Shown here piece after piece: positions 61,801 to 64,000 of a stretch of DNA of 64,000 bases. The stretch lies in assembly GCF_037914945.1 (NCBI RefSeq), contig NZ_CP149787.1, forward strand, positions 496,001 through 560,000, in the 5' to 3' direction. The number at the start of each line of letters is the position of its first letter. The first letter of the stretch is position 1. The stretch is from Haloterrigena sp. KLK7. GTDB lineage: Archaea > Halobacteriota > Halobacteria > Halobacteriales > Natrialbaceae. The notes beneath the pieces are model-generated. The model searched no databases. It saw nothing but the letters and a program-made list of their open reading frames with translations, and was not told the origin of the DNA. A program made the position numbers and the translations under genes.

Positions 61801-62977
61801 GATCGTCCTCGAGGATCGCCGGTTCCGGTCGGACGGAGAGCCCCTCGAGCGGCTCGGGACCGGCGTCTTCGTCGTCGGCGTCGTCCTCGTCGTCGTCGAG
61901 GAGATTCCGCAGCGTATCGAGGACGCTCTCCTGGGACGCACCGGAGGTCTTCTCGAAGAGATCGTACCGTTTGAGCAGCTGTCGGGTCTCGTCCTCGATG
62001 ACCGTCCGACGGCCGTCCTCGGTCGCCTTCTCCTTGATCCCCTCGTCGGAGTACTTGATCGCGGTTCGCAGTTTGCCCGAGAGGAACTCCTGAAGCTCCA
62101 GTTCGATCTCGGTCAGATAGGGCTCGATCAGGTAGTACTTCTTCTCGTTTTCCTTCTCGGAGTGGAAGATGACGACGCAGGCGTAGGGTTTGTTCACCCA
62201 GTAGCGCTCGACCTCCCGGAAGTGGGTCTTCTTGTCCAGTGGAACGGCCTTTTCCAGATCGTAGCGGTTGGTGACGGTCGTGTTGCCCGCGGCCGTCGAG
62301 AAGAACTCGTCCTCGTCGAGATCCTCTTGGACGTCGACGGTTCGCTCGTCGACGAGTTCGTCCAGTTCCATCGCGGCCTCGTCGGCCGCGTACAGGCGCT
62401 GTTCCAACGTCTCCGGATCGAAGCCCAGCGCCTCCTCCTCGTCGTGGCGGACGATCTCGCCGTCGCCGTCCCGCGGTCGGGAGCCGTCGTCCTCGTAGTA
62501 GTACTCCCACTTGTAGTGCTCCCAGGTCCAGGTGTCTTTGACCACCGGCGTCGTCTCCGGATCCGCGTAGTCGAGAAAGACGTCCCAGAGCTCCTCGGCG
62601 TTGTCGCCGGCGGTCGGCACGACGGCCGATTCCAGATCGTCGGGGTGGTAACCGAGGTAGGACTCGGGATCGAACTCGACCTGGTTCCAGTCGTCGCCGA
62701 TCGGAACCTCGTGTTCGGGTCCCTCGTCGGTATCTAACCCCAGTTGGTCGTCCGGTTCCGTTTCGACGGGATCGTCGGGATACAGCACCGACGCGTCGTC
62801 GCCGTATCCGTACTCTTCCATGAAATCTTCCCACGTGTACTCGCCGACACGAACTCCCTCGTTCGAGTTCGAATCGCCGCCTGACCCGTGAGATCGGTTC
62901 TCCTCCGACGCAGACTCGGATGCCTCCCCTTCAGAAAAGTCCCCGGCATCCGACTGGTCGGCCTCGTCAATAGCCAT
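58859..62977 (-). CDS. pilB: Type IV pilus assembly ATPase (PilB type) with long acidic C-terminal tail
   Basis: A 1372-residue protein. Residues 1-840 form the archaeal PilB-type ATPase: Walker A FAGGTASGKTTSLN (near residue 550), Asp box VSIEDTREVELP, Walker B DYIVMGEIRGEEGR and His box STGHTTYTTFHAD. It hydrolyses ATP to drive pilin insertion. From about 850 to the end (over 500 residues) is an acidic disordered tail with repeats such as FGSESDSIFSDDS and DDDAD-type blocks; normal family members end near 850-900. The ATG at 62977 is preferred over an upstream alternative at 62998. It heads the operon. Confidence 0.9.
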   Translation of the reverse strand: MAIDEADQSDAGDFSEGEASESASEENRSHGSGGDSNSNEGVRVGEYTWEDFMEEYGYGDDASVLYPDDPVETEPDDQLGLDTDEGPEHEVPIGDDWNQVEFDPESYLGYHPDDLESAVVPTAGDNAEELWDVFLDYADPETTPVVKDTWTWEHYKWEYYYEDDGSRPRDGDGEIVRHDEEEALGFDPETLEQRLYAADEAAMELDELVDERTVDVQEDLDEDEFFSTAAGNTTVTNRYDLEKAVPLDKKTHFREVERYWVNKPYACVVIFHSEKENEKKYYLIEPYLTEIELELQEFLSGKLRTAIKYSDEGIKEKATEDGRRTVIEDETRQLLKRYDLFEKTSGASQESVLDTLRNLLDDDEDDADDEDAGPEPLEGLSVRPEPAILEDDPDTLSEYQVEKLLYLLKRNFIGYERIDGIKHDINVEDISVDGYNSPVFVYHSEYEQIISNVYHGEDELDDFVVKLAQRSGKGISKRLPQVDATLPDGSRAQLTLGKEVSDHGTNYTIRQFKDVPFTPIDLINWNTFSLDEMAFLWLCIENHKSLIFAGGTASGKTTSLNAVSLFIPSSAKIVSIEDTREVELPQRNWIASITRPSFADDEQGDVDEFDLLEAALRQRPDYIVMGEIRGEEGRTLFQVMSTGHTTYTTFHADSVDEVLKRFTTDPINVSKTMFTALDLVSIQTQTRVQGRKVRRNKSLTEINHYEAEHDEINVQDVYQWQAETDEFLKMGDSNTLEEIQFDRGWSREKLEEELFKREVILAYLIKNGLNTYAEVAATVQAFINDPDTILTLIANGQLEDSLEDLREMESVLIDVDPEKEELVPRPDATDETYNISMDLLERAEESLFEEYRGKTPSGLDSTLGETEPEETIEVDSADADEFDFAGDVDESVEDDEWELGDGSTAFDAGEDAGEPAWLSDDTGFDIGGDEGGGAAGSAGTAASAGEETAAESVDDGTAVATAGDGIAGDSPELGTGDGTTDEFETTDETSGDSGPPAPTASAEPESTQPAAEGPAADDTETTVMPTDDADDADLGGLFDDMGDTIDTLDADGQPESAESAAETDAGSPAKPDTSGFDSMFPDDNLESIFDPESDAETAGDFSDQFEPVEDGLETADGTDDAPTIDLGDSADDPAATNDAPPEGGDESEADAESSSIIDDGSDDGIALESSDSIVANEPVDDSTESGAAPQSAERSEAAEPLDGDDAPVDRPAGDEPTEITADPPGEDSDRPAEAETESTDDGDSGEDSTPVAADSDDITERTPAENDAGTETAEGSTETDDHSTEVEADSAETAGTDGAETDDSESIFGSESDSIFSDDSAVDDADDGSLFDDEPTQAETDDSIFEPTATEEDRRTGGDETDPTDDNEDSDA

Positions 62978-63372
62978 TGACTTCACCCAAACCCTCATCC
63001 TTCAAAAAATTCATCCATACATTACCACTTCTGATAATCTCCCGTACACAGTTCCGTTACCGTCGTATCCGCAGATGTCGACTCGATCCCAGACGTTCAT
63101 TCACATTACTATCACTCTCGGAGATGGTCCTCTTTTCATATCTAAACTGCGTATATTGTGAGATCACATCGCGTTTTCATAACGCAGAGGCGTCTCTCCC
63201 GCGGTGACTCTCGACTGTGGCCGTCCGCTCGGGAGAACAGCTATGGGTTCGGCGCCAGTATCTGCCTGGTAATGAGTCGCAGAAACCGATGGCAGCGAGA
63301 ACGGCCGAGGTTTCCGTGCCCGACAGAGAACGGTGGCGAACCCGAAACGGGGGCCAGCGGTCCCCCGACACG
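62978..63372. promoter_or_regulatory. Divergent promoter region between pilB and an SDR gene
   Basis: About 395 bases, AT-richer than its surroundings, with no gene. A TTCAAAAAATTC element (63000-63011) lies about 25-35 nt upstream of the pilB ATG on the minus strand and is its probable TATA box. A dyad TGTGA-GA-TCACA (63157-63168) and another GCGTT-TTCAT-AACGC (63171-63185) are side by side and may be operators. No RNA gene is visible. Confidence 0.5.
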
Positions 63373-64000
63373 ATGAGCGACCAGTTCGGTCTCGAGGACC
63401 GCGTCGCGATCGTTACCGGCGGCGGGCGAGGTATCGGACGCGCGATCGCGATCGAACTCGCCGACGCCGGGGCCGCAGTCGTCCCGTCGGCGCGCTCGAC
63501 CGACGAGATCGAGGCGGTCGCCGACGAGATCGAAGCCGCGGGCGGCGACGCGATCGCCGTCCCCGCGGACGTGACGGACCCCGATGCGGTCGACGACGTC
63601 ATCGATCGGGCGGACGACGCCTTCGGCGGGGTCGACGTCGTCGTCAACAACGCCGGGTTCAATCCCGACGACGCGCTCGGACGGCCGGAGGACGTCGACA
63701 CCGAGAGCCTCGAGCGCGTCCTCGAGGTCAACCTGAACGGCGCCTACGAGGTGACGCGGACGGCGGCGGCCCACCTCCACGACAGCGGCGGCGGTTCGGT
63801 GATCAACGTCGCGAGCGTCGGCGGACTGGTCGGCCTGCCGCGCCAGCATCCCTACGTCGCCTCGAAACACGGTCTCGTCGGCCTCACGAAGAGCCTGTCC
63901 CTGGACTGGGCGCCCGAGGTCCGGGTCAACGCCGTCGCCCCCGGCTACGTCTCGACGGCCCTGACCGACGACCTCGAGGCCGACGACCGACTTCGACAGT
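63373..64000 (+). CDS. SDR family oxidoreductase, 3' truncated
   Basis: The first 209 residues of a short-chain dehydrogenase. Loop TGGGRGIG at 15-22, VNNAGFN at 91-97, Asn120, Ser148, Tyr161 and Lys165 (HPYVASKHG) are the family and catalytic residues. It likely reduces or oxidises a sugar or keto acid using NAD(P). The window ends within the family's C-terminal substrate-binding part, so the specificity cannot be judged. Confidence 0.88.
   Translation, partial: MSDQFGLEDRVAIVTGGGRGIGRAIAIELADAGAAVVPSARSTDEIEAVADEIEAAGGDAIAVPADVTDPDAVDDVIDRADDAFGGVDVVVNNAGFNPDDALGRPEDVDTESLERVLEVNLNGAYEVTRTAAAHLHDSGGGSVINVASVGGLVGLPRQHPYVASKHGLVGLTKSLSLDWAPEVRVNAVAPGYVSTALTDDLEADDRLRQ

Overview
The window is a stretch of a haloarchaeal chromosome, most likely from the Natrialbales (Natrinema/Haloterrigena type). 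The evidence is the very high GC content with GC-ending codons, strongly acidic proteins, AT-rich TATA boxes about 25-35 nt ahead of start codons with almost no leader, transcription factor E, tRNA aTrm56, and a haloarchaeal-style cobalamin cluster. No tRNA, rRNA, CRISPR array or insertion sequence was found.

Layout. (1) 1-15163 holds oxygen-independent (cobalt-early) cobalamin synthesis. It begins with the end of cbiE, then cbiA, then one long co-directional run cbiT-cbiL-cbiF-cbiG-cbiH-cbiH2-ferredoxin-(LAGLIDADG-like protein)-cbiX-DUF3209-beta propeller. Small metal-binding and membrane proteins, a glycosyltransferase and a short-chain reductase lie among the first genes. (2) 15306-20135 holds four consecutive genes for hyperacidic, repeat-rich proteins. 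They share glycine-zipper and helical modules and look like one multi-part assembly of unknown function. This is the best candidate for an undescribed system. (3) 20259-23582 holds a small protein, a UspA protein and a CPA2 cation/proton antiporter fused to stress-protein-like domains. (4) 23794-33155 is an acetate-use island: two acetyl-CoA synthetases flanking a Bat-type regulator with an integrase-like N-terminus, then a two-gene sodium/solute symporter and a UspA protein. (5) 33244-42076 is housekeeping and mixed: cupin, histidine kinase, aTrm56, acyl-CoA ligase, TFE, DUF2110 and a lipoprotein. (6) 42137-52379 is the chemotaxis cluster: cheW (minus strand), cheW, cheY, cheB, a giant cheA, cheC, double-domain cheC, cheD, cheR. 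(7) 53721-62977, minus strand, is a type IV pilus operon: pilB-type ATPase with a long acidic tail, pilC-type membrane platform, and five pilin-like proteins. (8) 63373-64000 is the start of a short-chain dehydrogenase cut off by the window end.

Working together: the cbi genes build the corrin ring with cobalt inserted early by CbiX. The Acs/symporter genes take up and activate acetate. The Che proteins control taxis, although no archaellum genes are present here. The pil operon builds adhesion pili or a related surface structure. A recurring theme is the attachment of very long acidic disordered segments to otherwise ordinary machines (CheA, PilB) and as stand-alone proteins (15306-20135).
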